Source: Rhodanobacter denitrificans
GTDB taxonomy: Bacteria > Pseudomonadota > Gammaproteobacteria > Xanthomonadales > Rhodanobacteraceae
Direction: 5' to 3'
Assembly: GCA_003241385.1 (NCBI GenBank)
Contig: QFPO01000018.1
Coordinates: 3,815-67,814, forward strand
DNA length: 64,000 nucleotides
Position numbers and translations under genes: made by a program. Shown here in pieces: positions 34,938 to 44,919 of this stretch. The notes under the pieces were generated by a model. That model did not search any database and had not been told where the DNA came from. It saw only the letters and a list, made by a program, of their open reading frames with translations. How positions within the stretch are numbered: the first letter of the stretch is position 1; every line of letters begins with the position of its first letter.

Positions 34938-35039
34938 CTAGCGCATGAAGGCCAGGGCCGTGCTGACCAGCAGGATCGCCAGTCCCACCAGCACGACGAG
35001 GATGAGCAGTCGCCGCGGGTGATGTCCGCTGTCGGTCAT
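34938..35039 (-). CDS. 33-residue single-pass membrane peptide
   Basis: A short gene with an excellent Shine-Dalgarno (GGAGGAG, 3-5 nt before the ATG at 35039). The product is a charged N-terminus (MTDSGHHPRRL) followed by one membrane helix of about 20 residues (LILVVLVGLAILLVSTALAF) and MR. Such single-span peptides often tune membrane enzymes. It lies between the host-attachment-family gene (49 nt upstream) and the flavodoxin gene (48 nt downstream), on the same strand, so it is probably part of the same FNR-dependent operon. Family unknown. Confidence 0.65.
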   Translation of the reverse strand: MTDSGHHPRRLLILVVLVGLAILLVSTALAFMR

Positions 35040-35088
35040 GTGCTCCTCCGAGTTCGATGGCCTGAGGTTCCCTCCGCGCGATCGCCTT

Positions 35089-35538
35089 TCAGAGAAAGAT
35101 CTTCGTCGGCAGACGCTCGCGCAGCTCCGCGACGGGCAGGGCGGTATAGTCGTGATGGACGACCTCGATCACACGATCGTGCAGCGGCTTGTCCATGCAG
35201 CCCTGCAGCGCCCCGAGGAAGCGCGACGGCGCGACCAGTACCAGGCTCTCGTAGCGGTGTTCCTGACGGCCCCGCTCGAGCACAGCATTGAGCGTGCGGG
35301 CGAAGCGGTTGGCGTTCTTCTCGCGCAAGGTGGTATGCGGCTCGATCGCGTGGCGGGTACTGCCCATGCTCTCGTTGACGGAGGGTGGCCGGTCCGTGGT
35401 GAATTCCTTGCCCGGCAGGCGAGCATCCGGGTTGGCGTAGCGGGCCACTTCGGCCAGCTTCTTTCTCTTGCCCGCATCGGCCAGCTCGAGTACGCGGGCG
35501 CGTCCGGCATCGGCTACCAGAATCCAGATCGTGCTCAT
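35089..35538 (-). CDS. Host attachment (Host_attach/PF10116-like) family protein
   Basis: A 149-residue cytosolic protein. The start at 35538 (MSTIWILVADAGRARVLE) matches the usual N-terminus of this family (TWVLVADSSRARIF); the frame upstream to 35616 overlaps the FNR box and is rejected. The middle KEFTTDRPP segment and the C-terminal LVLVAPSRFLGALQGCMDK are characteristic. Despite the name, originally from Agrobacterium attachment studies, its biochemical role is unknown; homologues resemble eRF1-like folds and are stress-induced. A perfect FNR/ANR site lies 65-78 nt upstream. Confidence 0.8.
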   Translation of the reverse strand: MSTIWILVADAGRARVLELADAGKRKKLAEVARYANPDARLPGKEFTTDRPPSVNESMGSTRHAIEPHTTLREKNANRFARTLNAVLERGRQEHRYESLVLVAPSRFLGALQGCMDKPLHDRVIEVVHHDYTALPVAELRERLPTKIFL

Positions 35539-35602
35539 GTCGAAATCCCACGCCCTCTTCGGAATCGTCGGTGCACGATATCGCCGCCGTTTCCGGCCGT
35601 GC

Positions 35603-35616
35603 TTGATGCAGATCAA
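35603..35616 (-). promoter_or_regulatory. Perfect FNR/ANR box
   Basis: TTGAT-GCAG-ATCAA is an exact match to the FNR/ANR consensus TTGAT-N4-ATCAA. It is centred about 72 nt upstream of the host-attachment gene start, consistent with activation at -41.5 and a 5' leader of about 30 nt. It predicts oxygen-limited induction of the operon 35538-34541. Confidence 0.8.
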
Positions 35617-36016
35617 GGCGCCGCAGACGTGCAGGTCGGTCGCTTGTCACCGATCGTGCGAGGCCGGTTCCCGCCTGCCCGTTCACCGGACTTGGCCGTT
35701 GTCCACTCGGCCGGGCGCGCCAAGCCGCTTCTCCATCCGCACGTCGCCGCCGCGATGTCGCGCGCCGCCAGCGCGCAGGCGTACGCGGACGTACAGAATC
35801 GGTGTGTGACACTCGCCGCCGAGCTCTCCCCGCGGGCGACTGCCGGTAGCCGGGCCTGATACCGCAGATTCCTTCGAGGGCGGGGACGGTCTGCAGATCG
35901 CAGGCGGAGTCGGGACCGGATCGTGTCCTGGGGAGCGCTCGGATCAGCCTCGCCGCCGTCGCCCGAGAGGCGGCAGCGGGACGCATCGTCGGTCAGTGGC
36001 TGCCAGAGGATTCGAG
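35617..36016. other. Intergenic stretch before the glucan synthase gene
   Basis: No gene is seen. The 400 nt separate the divergent FNR operon from the beta-glucan synthase gene and should hold the latter's promoter, but no clear -35/-10 pair stands out in this GC-rich sequence. Confidence 0.5.
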
Positions 36017-39000
36017 ATGCCCCAGGCGTGGAGGGTCTTCAGTCGCTGGCTGCGCCTGCGTCGGCAGTTGTGGCGCTGGCGGCGCGCCGTGTCCCAGAAG
36101 CCGGTGCGCGCCGAGGCGCCGCTGCGCGCGCAGCTGTTCAACGTCGAACAGATGGAGCGGCACGGGCGTGCGCTGGCGCTGGCTCACCGGGTGCATGCGC
36201 GTGCCGGCCCGGAACGCCTGCTGGAGCGTCTGACCGAGAACGAAGGCGTGCTGGATGATGCCTGCAATCTGCTGACGCGGATGGTCCAGGACGACATGCG
36301 GGTCACGCCGGCCGGCGAGTGGCTGCTCGACAACTACTATCTGGTCGAAGAGCAGATCGTCACCGCGCGCCGCCATCTGCCGAAGGGCTACAGCCGGCAG
36401 CTGCCGTCCTTGAGCGAGGGGCCTTCGGCCGGCCTGCCGCGCGTGTACGACCTGTCGCTGGAAGCGATCGCGCACGGCGACGGTCGCATCGATGCCGAGA
36501 CGCTCAGGCGCTTCTTCGCCGCCTATCAGTCGGTCACGCCGCTGAAGCTCGGCGAGCTGTGGGCGATCCCGATCATGCTGCGCCTGGCGTTGATCGACAA
36601 TCTGCGTCGCATGGCGGTGCAGCTGATGCGCGACGGCGAGGATCACCGCCTGGCCAGCGAGTGGGCCGGCCTGCTCAATCGGACGGCGGCGGAAGATCCC
36701 AAGAACGTGGTTCTGGTGGTCGCCGACATGGCGCGCTCGGACCCGCCGCTGAGCGGTGCGTTCATCTCGGAGCTGACGCGCGGACTGCAGGGGCGCGGCA
36801 GCGTGTTCTCGATGCCGATCACCTGGCTCGAGCAGTGGGCCGCTCACGGCGGCCAGCGCATCGAGGAGCTGGTCCATCTGGAAAGCCAGCAGCAGGCTGC
36901 GGACCAGGTGTCGATCAGCAACAGCATCGGCAGCCTGCGCTTCCTCGCCGAGATGGACTGGCGGGAATTCGTCGAGGACATGAGCGTGGTCGAGCACACG
37001 CTGCGCAGGGATCCGGCCGGCATCTATGCGCAGATGGACTTCAGTACCCGCGACAACTACCGGCACGTGATCGAGAAGATCGCGCGCCTGTCCGGCGTCG
37101 ACGAGCGGGCGGTGGCGGAGATCGCACTGGACCTGGCGCGAGCCGCCGCCGCGACCGATCCAGTCCCTTACCAGGCGCACGTCGGCTTCTATCTGATCGA
37201 CGACGGCGTGGTCCGGACCCGGCAGGCCGTGGCCGGCACCTCCGGGGGGCGGCCGGTCCGCTTGCGCCTGCGCCGCATTCCGCTGCCGGTCTATCTGATC
37301 CCGATCGCGGTGATCGTCGTCGCGTTCACGCGGGGTCTGCTGTCCGCGGGCCTGCCCCTGCCGGGCGTGGCGATCGGCTTGACGATCCTGCTGGCGCTGC
37401 TCGCTTTCAGCGAACTGGCGATCGCGCTCGTGAACTGGACGGCGACCGTGCTGGTGCCTCCGCATCCGTTGCCGCGGATGGACTTTTCCGAAGGCATTCC
37501 GGCGCAGGCGCGCACGCTGGTGGTGGTGCCGTGCATGCTGGACGGCGAAGCGGGTGTGGACCGTCTGGCCGAGGCGCTGGAAGTGCGCTTCCTGGCCAAC
37601 CGCGACCGTCATCTGCACTTCGCCCTGCTCAGCGATTTCCTCGATGCGGACCAGGCCGGCATGCCGGGCGACGATGCGCTGGTCGCGCATGCGGCGCACC
37701 GGATCGAGCAGCTCAATCGCCGCTACGCGCCAGAGCGGACCGACTCTCGAGGCGGCGACCTGTTCTTCCTGTTCCATCGGAAACGCCTGTGGAATCCGCG
37801 CGAGCGACGCTGGATGGGCTACGAGCGCAAGCGCGGCAAGCTGGCGGCGTTGAATCGGCTGCTGCGCGGCGGAGGCGGCGAGGACTTCGTGCAGGTGGTC
37901 GGCAACACGGACGTGCTGTCGCAGGTGCGCTACGTGATCTCGCTGGATACCGATACCCGGCTGCCGCGGGACGCGGCGCGCGAGCTGGCCGGCACGCTGG
38001 CCCATCCGCTCAATCTGGCCGTCTTCGACGAGCGGCGGCGCCGCGTCGTGCGCGGCTACGGCATTCTGCAGCCCAGCGTCGGCACCAGCCTCAGCGGGCG
38101 GCCCAGTTCGCGCTACGCGCGGATGTTCGGCAGCGAGCCGGGCATCGATCCGTATACGCGCACGGTGTCGGACGTGTACCAGGATCTGTTCGGCGAGGGC
38201 TCGTTCGTCGGCAAGGGCATCTACGACGTGGATGCATTCGAGCACGCGCTGGCCGGCCGACTTCCCGACGACCGCATCCTCAGCCACGATCTGCTGGAAG
38301 GCTGCTATGCGCGTGCCGGCCTGGTCAGCGACGTACGCCTGTACGAAGACTACCCGGCGCGCTATGCGGCGGACGTGAGGCGCCGTTCGCGCTGGATCCG
38401 CGGCGACTGGCAGCTGCTGCCGTGGTTGCTGCCGTGGGTGCCGCGCCGCGACGGCGGGTTCGAGCGCAATCCACTCTCGTGGCTCTCGCGCGGCAAACTG
38501 CTCGACAATCTGCGGCGCAGCCTGGTGCCGGCGTCGACGCTCGCCCTGCTCGTGATCGGCTGGCTGTTCTCGCCCGACCCGCTCGGCTGGACGACCTGGC
38601 TGCTGAGCCTGTGGGCGCTGCCGGTGCTGCTGCCGGCGCTGCGCGATCTGTTCTCCCTGCCGGTCGACATGCCGCTGGAGGCGCATCTGGTCCAGGTCGG
38701 CCGGTCCAGCCTGCGCCAGCTGCTGCGCGCGGCGGTCGACGTGGCCTGCCTGCCGTACGAGGCCTGCTTCAGCCTGACCGCGATCCTGCGCACGCTCTGG
38801 CGCCTGCTGGTCACGCGACGGCAGCTGCTGCAATGGCACCCGTCCAGCGAGGTGGAGCGCAGCCTCGGCGGCGTGCGCGCGGAGCTGCTCGGCATGGCAC
38901 CGGCGCCGCTGATCGCCGTCGCCATCGCCGCATTGCTGGCGGCACGGCAGCCGGCAGCGCTGGCGGTGGCGGCGCCGCTGCTGGCGGCCTGGCTGCTGTC

Positions 39001-42000
39001 GCCGGCGCTGATGGCCTGGCTGGGGCGGCCGCGCGGCCGGCGCGGCGGCAAGCTGTCGGCTTTCCAGTCGGCGTTTCTCGGCAAGCTGTCGCGTCGCACC
39101 TGGGCCTTCTTCGAGACCTACGTGCGCGCCGAGGATCACTGGCTGCCGCCCGACAACGTGCAGGAACACCCGGCCCTGGTCGTGGCGCGACGCACCTCGC
39201 CGACCAACATCGGGCTGTCGCTGCTGGCGAATCTGGCCGCCTGGGACTTCGGCTATCTGCAGGTCGGTGGCGTGATCGAGCGTACGCGCCGGGTGTTCGA
39301 TACGCTGGATGCGCTGAAGCGCCATCGCGGGCATTTCTACAACTGGTACGACACCCAGACGCTGCAGCCGCTGCCGCCGGCCTACGTGTCCACGGTCGAC
39401 AGCGGCAACCTCGCCGGGCATCTGCTGACCCTGCGCCAGGGTCTGCTGGCGCTGGCCGATGCGCCGATCCTGGCGCCCGCCACGTTCACCGGTCTGGCCG
39501 ATACGCTGGCCGTGCTGGAGGACGAGCTGGCGGGCCTGCCTGCCGAAGGCGATGCGCCGTCGCTGGCGCTGGCCGAGTTCCGCGCGGCACTGACGCAGGC
39601 GCAGCGGGCGCCTCCCGCCACCTTCGCGGACGCCGACCGGCTGCTGGTGCGACTGCTGCAGCATGCGGAGGGCATCGCGGCCGTCTGGCCGGCCGGCGCT
39701 GCCGAACCGGTCCATCCTCACCATTGGCCGACCGCATTGATCGAGAGCTGCCGATCGGCGCGGAACGAGCTGGAGTTTCTGCTGCCCGACGCCGATGCCC
39801 GGACCGACCAGCGCATCCCGACGCTGCGCGAGCTGCTGGAGCATGCAGCGAATCCGCTGACCGTCAGGCGAGCGCGCGAAAGGATCCACCAGCTCGAACG
39901 GCTGGCGCACATCGCCGGGCAGTTCTCGCTGATGGAATACGATTTCCTCTACGACCGCGCGCGCCACCTGCTGGTGATCGGCTACAACGTCGAGGAGCAC
40001 CGTCTGGACAGCGGCCTGTACGACCTGCTGGCGTCGGAGGCGCGCCTGTGCAGCTTCGTCGCGATCGCGCAGGGGCAGTTGCCGCAGGAGAGCTGGTTCG
40101 CGCTCGGCCGCCTGCTGACCGAGGTCGACGGCAACGCGACGCTGCTGTCGTGGAGCGGCTCGATGTTCGAGTACCTGATGCCGCAGCTGGTCATGCCGAG
40201 CTATCCGGACACGCTGCTGGACCAGACCGCCCGCCACGCGGTGGACGCCCAGATCGCGTACGGCGAACGCCACGACGTGCCATGGGGCATTTCCGAGTCG
40301 GGCTACAACGCCGTCGACGCGCGCATGAACTACCAGTACCGCGCGTTCGGCGTGCCCGGTCTGGGCCTCAAGCGCGGACTGAGCCAGGAGCTGGTCGTCG
40401 CGCCCTACGCCAGCATGATGGCGCTGATGGTGGCGCCGGAGGCGGCCTGCCAGAACCTGCAGCGGCTGACCGCGCTCGGCTTCGGCGGACAGTTCGGACT
40501 TTACGAGGCCATCGACTACACGGCCGCTCGCATCCCGCCCGGACAGACGCACGTCGTCGTGCGGTCGTTCATGGCGCACCACCAGGGCATGGGCTTTCTC
40601 TCGCTGGTCCATCTGCTGCGCCAGCAGCCGATGCAACGCCGGTTCGAGGCCGATGCCGAGTTCCAGGCGACCGTCCTGCTGTTGCAGGAGCGCATCCCCC
40701 ACACCGGCGTATTCCACCCGCACGAGGCCGAGGCACAGGACTCGCGCGCGGCACCGGCCGAAACCGAAACGCAGCTGCGCATCTTCCGCGACCCGAACAC
40801 CTCGCGTCCGGCCGTGCAGCTGCTGTCCAACGGGCGCTATCACGGCTTGCTGACGAGCGCGGGCGGCGGCTACAGCCGCCACCGCGACATGGCGGTCACG
40901 CGCTGGCGGGAGGACGGCACGCGCGACCATTGGGGCAGCTTCTGCTATCTGCGCGACGTGGAGAGCGGCGAGTTCTGGTCCACGTCGCTGCAGCCGACCT
41001 GCGTGCCGGTCGAACAGTACGAGGCGATCTTCTCCGATGCCAAGGCCGAGTTCCGCGGACGCAAGCGCGGCTACGAGAGCCATCTGGAAATCGCGATCTC
41101 GGCCGAGGACGACATCGAGCTGCGCCGGCTGCGCCTGAGCAACCGCAGCCGGCACACGCGCACGATCGAGATCACCACGTATGCGGAAGTGGTGCTGGCG
41201 CCCGCGATCGCCGACGAGCTGCATCCGGCCTTCAGCAATCTGTTCGTGCAGTCGCAGATCGTGCGCGAGAAGCAGGCGCTGCTGTGCACGCGCCGGCCGC
41301 GCGAGAGCGACGCGCCGGCGCCGTGGATGTTTCACCTCGTCGCGGTCCACGATGCCGACATCGGCGCGATCTCCTACGAGACCGATCGCGCGCGCTTCCT
41401 CGGCCGCGGCAACACGCCGCGCAGGCCGTCCGCCCTGGTCGAGCAGGACGCGCTGTCCGACAGCGAGGGATCGGTGCTCGATCCGATCGTGGCGATCCGC
41501 TGCCGGATCGGGCTGGCGCCGGGACAGACCGCATCGATCGACATGGTCTACGGCGTGGGCGCCGATCGCGAGGCCTGCATCGGACTGGTCGACAAGTACC
41601 GGGACCGCCGCCTGGCCGATCGCGTCTTCGACCTGGCCTGGACGCAGAGTCAGGTCGTCAGACGCCAGATCAACGCGTCCCAGGCCGATGCGCAGCTCTA
41701 CGAACGCCTGGCCGGACTGATCGTCTATGCGCACCCGCTGCTGCGCGCCGATGCCCGCATCCTGTTGCAGAACCAGCGCGGCCAGTCGGGACTGTGGGGA
41801 CACGCGATCTCCGGCGATCTGCCGATGGTGCTGCTGCAGATCGCCGATGCCGAGCACATCGAGCTGGCGCGGCAGATGGTGCAGGCGCACGCGTACTGGA
41901 GACTGAAGGGACTGCGCGCGGACCTGGTGATCTGGAACGAGAGTCAGTCCGGCTACCGCCAGCAGCTGCAGGACCTGATCCTGGGCATGGTCTCGGCCGA

Positions 42001-44716
42001 TCCGGAGGCGAACGTGCTCGATCGCCCGGGCGGCATCTTCGTGCGCCCGGGCCACCAGATCTCGCAGGAGGACCGCATCCTGCTGCAATCGGCGGCGCGG
42101 GTGATCATCCACGACCAGCACGGTTCGCTGGCCGCGCAGATCGGGCGGCGCGAGCCCGCCGGCTGGACCCTGCCGCCGCTGCTGGCGGCCGCAGCCGCCG
42201 GCGAGGATCGCGTCGAACCGGTGGACCTGACCGCGTCGGCCGGTCTGCCGGTCTCCCTGAATCTCGCCGAAGATAGTGCCGCCTGGCCGTTCGACACGAC
42301 ATCCGGTGCATGCCTCCACGCCAATGGCATCGGTGCATTCGCCGTCGATGCGGGCGAGTACGTGATCGACCTTCGCGAGGGCAGTTCCACACCGGCGCCG
42401 TGGTCGAACGTGCTGGCCAACGAGGAACTGGGGACGGTCGTCAGCGAGAGCATGGCCGGTTATACCTGGTTCGAGAACGCGCACGAGTTCCGTCTCACGC
42501 CCTGGCACAACGATCCGATCGCCGACAGCGGCGGCGAGGCGTTCTATCTGCGCGACGAGGACACCGGATACGTGTGGTCGCCATTGCCGCTGCCGCGCCG
42601 CGGGCGCGGTGCCTACCGCACGCGCCACGGCTTCGGCTACAGCGTGTACGAGCACGTCGAGGACGGCATCGCCAGTGAACTGTGGGTGTACGTGGCGGTG
42701 GAGGATGCGGTCAAGTACTCGGTGCTGAAGCTGCGCAACCGGTCCGGACGCGCGCGCCGGCTCTCGGCGACCGGATACGTGGAATGGGTGCTCGGCGATC
42801 TGCGCGTCAAGTCGCAGATGCACGTCGTCACCGCGCAGGATGCCGACAGCGGCGTGCTCACCGCGCGCAATCCCTACAACACCGAGTTCAACGGCCGGGT
42901 CGCGTTCTTCGACACCGATGCCAGCGGCTGCAGCTTTACCGGCGATCGCACCGAGTTCCTCGGCCGCAACGGCAGCCTCGGCGATCCGGCTGCCTTGCGG
43001 CGCGAGCGCCTGTCCGGCCGGCTCGGCGTCGGGCTGGATCCGTGTGCGGCCATCCAGGTGCCGCTGTCGCTGGCCGACGGCGCGAGCGCCGAGACGGTGT
43101 TCCGGCTCGGTGTCGGCAAGGACCACGGCGCCGCCCTGCAGCTGGCGCGGCGCGTGCAGGGCGCGCAGAACGCGCACGACGCGCTGGATGCCGTGCGCCG
43201 TCATTGGCGCGACCTGCTGACGTCCGTGCAGGTCAGAACGCCCGATGCCGACGTCGATGCGCTGGTCAACGGCTGGCTGCCGTACCAGACCCTGGCATGC
43301 CGTTACGTGGCGCGCACCGGCTATTACCAGTCCGGCGGCGCGTTCGGCTTTCGCGACCAGCTGCAGGACACCATGGCCACGCTGCACGCCCGGCCGGCCC
43401 TGACCCGCGCCCATCTGCTGCTGTGCGCGGCGCACCAGTTTCCGCAGGGCGACGTGCTGCACTGGTGGCATCCGCCGCAGGGGCGCGGCGTGCGCACGCG
43501 CTGCTCGGACGACTACCTGTGGCTGCCGCTGGCGGCGGCGCGCTACCTGGAGGTGACCGGTGATGTGAGCGTGCTGGACGAGGAGGTCGGTTTCGTCGAC
43601 GGGCGTCCGGTCAGCGCGGACGAGGAGTCCTACTACGACATGCCGGCGACCTCGTGCCTGCGCCAATCGTTCTACGAGCATTGCGTGCTCGCGCTGCGGC
43701 GCGGCTGCCGGCTGCTCGGCGAGCACGGACTGCCGCTGATCGGCACCGGCGACTGGAACGACGGCATGAACCGGGTCGGCGAGGCGGGCCGGGGCGAGAG
43801 CGTGTGGCTGGGCTTCTTCCTCTACGACACCTTGCAGCGATTCATCGCGGTGGCACGGCGGTACGGCGACGCGGCCTTCGCCGAGGCGTGTGCGGCGCAG
43901 GCGCAGCGGCTGCGCGTCAACCTGGAGGCGCATGCCTGGGACGGCCAGTGGTACCGGCGGGCCTGGTTCGACGACGGCACGCCGCTGGGGTCCAGCCAGA
44001 GCGAGGAATGCAGGATCGATTCGATCTCGCAGAGCTGGTCGGTGCTGTCGGGCGCGGCGGATCCGGCGCGCGCGCGGCAGGCGATGGCGGCCATGGATCG
44101 CCATCTGGTCAAGCGCGAGGCGGGCATCATCCAGTTGCTCGATCCGCCGTTCGACCGGACGTCGAACGATCCCGGCTACATTCGCGGATACGTGCCCGGC
44201 GTGCGCGAGAACGGCGGTCAGTACACGCATGCCGCGGTATGGGCCGCGATGGCGTTCGCGCAGCAGGGCGATGCCGAGCGCGCCTGGGAGCTGGCGCGCA
44301 TGATCAATCCGATACGCCATACGCAGGACGCGGACGCGGTCGCCGTCTACAAGGTGGAGCCCTACGTGCTGGCGGCCGACGTGTACGGCGTGGCGCCGCA
44401 CGTCGGGCGCGGCGGCTGGACCTGGTACACCGGCTCGGCCGGCTGGATGTATCGACTGCTGACCGAGTCGCTGCTGGGCCTGCAACGCAGGGGCGAGGAG
44501 CTGCTGCTCGCGCCGTGCCTGCCGCGCGATTGGCCCGAGTACGAGCTGCGCTACCGCTTCGGCACCAGCGTGTACGTCATCCGCGTGCAGCAGATCGACG
44601 GCGGCGCGGCGACGCTGCAACTGGACGGCGTGGAGCAGCCCGGCTTCGGTTTCGCGCTGCTGGACGACGCCGGTGTGCACGAGGTGCAGGCGCGCTGGCC
44701 GCGGGCGCCGCGGTGA
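36017..44716 (+). CDS. ndvB: Cyclic beta-1,2-glucan synthase (NdvB/Cgs-like)
   Basis: A giant inner-membrane enzyme of 2899 residues that makes cyclic beta-1,2-glucan from UDP-glucose, exported to the periplasm for osmoadaptation and host interaction. Layout: N-terminal cytosolic helical region; membrane helices near 425-480; GT84 glycosyltransferase domain with SLDTDTRLPRDA near 643 and GEGSFVGKGIYDVDAFEHAL near 725; further membrane helices near 835-880 and 965-1005; glycoamylase-like region; and two C-terminal GH94 phosphorylase-type modules with the catalytic GTGDWNDGMN near 2575. Length agrees with Brucella/Sinorhizobium enzymes (about 2830-2870). ATG 36017 has AGAGG 7 nt upstream; a GTG at 35996 is also in frame. 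It stands alone, with no ndvA exporter nearby. Confidence 0.95.
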   Translation: MPQAWRVFSRWLRLRRQLWRWRRAVSQKPVRAEAPLRAQLFNVEQMERHGRALALAHRVHARAGPERLLERLTENEGVLDDACNLLTRMVQDDMRVTPAGEWLLDNYYLVEEQIVTARRHLPKGYSRQLPSLSEGPSAGLPRVYDLSLEAIAHGDGRIDAETLRRFFAAYQSVTPLKLGELWAIPIMLRLALIDNLRRMAVQLMRDGEDHRLASEWAGLLNRTAAEDPKNVVLVVADMARSDPPLSGAFISELTRGLQGRGSVFSMPITWLEQWAAHGGQRIEELVHLESQQQAADQVSISNSIGSLRFLAEMDWREFVEDMSVVEHTLRRDPAGIYAQMDFSTRDNYRHVIEKIARLSGVDERAVAEIALDLARAAAATDPVPYQAHVGFYLIDDGVVRTRQAVAGTSGGRPVRLRLRRIPLPVYLIPIAVIVVAFTRGLLSAGLPLPGVAIGLTILLALLAFSELAIALVNWTATVLVPPHPLPRMDFSEGIPAQARTLVVVPCMLDGEAGVDRLAEALEVRFLANRDRHLHFALLSDFLDADQAGMPGDDALVAHAAHRIEQLNRRYAPERTDSRGGDLFFLFHRKRLWNPRERRWMGYERKRGKLAALNRLLRGGGGEDFVQVVGNTDVLSQVRYVISLDTDTRLPRDAARELAGTLAHPLNLAVFDERRRRVVRGYGILQPSVGTSLSGRPSSRYARMFGSEPGIDPYTRTVSDVYQDLFGEGSFVGKGIYDVDAFEHALAGRLPDDRILSHDLLEGCYARAGLVSDVRLYEDYPARYAADVRRRSRWIRGDWQLLPWLLPWVPRRDGGFERNPLSWLSRGKLLDNLRRSLVPASTLALLVIGWLFSPDPLGWTTWLLSLWALPVLLPALRDLFSLPVDMPLEAHLVQVGRSSLRQLLRAAVDVACLPYEACFSLTAILRTLWRLLVTRRQLLQWHPSSEVERSLGGVRAELLGMAPAPLIAVAIAALLAARQPAALAVAAPLLAAWLLSPALMAWLGRPRGRRGGKLSAFQSAFLGKLSRRTWAFFETYVRAEDHWLPPDNVQEHPALVVARRTSPTNIGLSLLANLAAWDFGYLQVGGVIERTRRVFDTLDALKRHRGHFYNWYDTQTLQPLPPAYVSTVDSGNLAGHLLTLRQGLLALADAPILAPATFTGLADTLAVLEDELAGLPAEGDAPSLALAEFRAALTQAQRAPPATFADADRLLVRLLQHAEGIAAVWPAGAAEPVHPHHWPTALIESCRSARNELEFLLPDADARTDQRIPTLRELLEHAANPLTVRRARERIHQLERLAHIAGQFSLMEYDFLYDRARHLLVIGYNVEEHRLDSGLYDLLASEARLCSFVAIAQGQLPQESWFALGRLLTEVDGNATLLSWSGSMFEYLMPQLVMPSYPDTLLDQTARHAVDAQIAYGERHDVPWGISESGYNAVDARMNYQYRAFGVPGLGLKRGLSQELVVAPYASMMALMVAPEAACQNLQRLTALGFGGQFGLYEAIDYTAARIPPGQTHVVVRSFMAHHQGMGFLSLVHLLRQQPMQRRFEADAEFQATVLLLQERIPHTGVFHPHEAEAQDSRAAPAETETQLRIFRDPNTSRPAVQLLSNGRYHGLLTSAGGGYSRHRDMAVTRWREDGTRDHWGSFCYLRDVESGEFWSTSLQPTCVPVEQYEAIFSDAKAEFRGRKRGYESHLEIAISAEDDIELRRLRLSNRSRHTRTIEITTYAEVVLAPAIADELHPAFSNLFVQSQIVREKQALLCTRRPRESDAPAPWMFHLVAVHDADIGAISYETDRARFLGRGNTPRRPSALVEQDALSDSEGSVLDPIVAIRCRIGLAPGQTASIDMVYGVGADREACIGLVDKYRDRRLADRVFDLAWTQSQVVRRQINASQADAQLYERLAGLIVYAHPLLRADARILLQNQRGQSGLWGHAISGDLPMVLLQIADAEHIELARQMVQAHAYWRLKGLRADLVIWNESQSGYRQQLQDLILGMVSADPEANVLDRPGGIFVRPGHQISQEDRILLQSAARVIIHDQHGSLAAQIGRREPAGWTLPPLLAAAAAGEDRVEPVDLTASAGLPVSLNLAEDSAAWPFDTTSGACLHANGIGAFAVDAGEYVIDLREGSSTPAPWSNVLANEELGTVVSESMAGYTWFENAHEFRLTPWHNDPIADSGGEAFYLRDEDTGYVWSPLPLPRRGRGAYRTRHGFGYSVYEHVEDGIASELWVYVAVEDAVKYSVLKLRNRSGRARRLSATGYVEWVLGDLRVKSQMHVVTAQDADSGVLTARNPYNTEFNGRVAFFDTDASGCSFTGDRTEFLGRNGSLGDPAALRRERLSGRLGVGLDPCAAIQVPLSLADGASAETVFRLGVGKDHGAALQLARRVQGAQNAHDALDAVRRHWRDLLTSVQVRTPDADVDALVNGWLPYQTLACRYVARTGYYQSGGAFGFRDQLQDTMATLHARPALTRAHLLLCAAHQFPQGDVLHWWHPPQGRGVRTRCSDDYLWLPLAAARYLEVTGDVSVLDEEVGFVDGRPVSADEESYYDMPATSCLRQSFYEHCVLALRRGCRLLGEHGLPLIGTGDWNDGMNRVGEAGRGESVWLGFFLYDTLQRFIAVARRYGDAAFAEACAAQAQRLRVNLEAHAWDGQWYRRAWFDDGTPLGSSQSEECRIDSISQSWSVLSGAADPARARQAMAAMDRHLVKREAGIIQLLDPPFDRTSNDPGYIRGYVPGVRENGGQYTHAAVWAAMAFAQQGDAERAWELARMINPIRHTQDADAVAVYKVEPYVLAADVYGVAPHVGRGGWTWYTGSAGWMYRLLTESLLGLQRRGEELLLAPCLPRDWPEYELRYRFGTSVYVIRVQQIDGGAATLQLDGVEQPGFGFALLDDAGVHEVQARWPRAPR

Positions 44717-44919
44717 GGTCGTGCACGGTCGACGCGGCAGGGCGGTCGGGCGGCCCTCGGTCGTGAGCGGTCTCGCGGCAGGCGGCAAGCCGGGATCTGC
44801 ACCGATTACGAGCGGTCCGCTCGATCACGTCGGCCGGCGCGCGCGATGATCGGGTGCGCGTGAGCGGAGATTTCGAGGTCGGTTGGCAAGCGTCGCGCCG
44901 GTGGGCGTAGCATCGGCTC

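Noticed and set aside
35993..44788. A 2931-codon open frame antisense to the whole glucan synthase gene
   Set aside because: The translation is low-complexity (Gln/Arg/His/Ala-rich) with no domain. Long antisense frames arise from the strong third-position GC bias of the real gene, whose domains are unmistakable.
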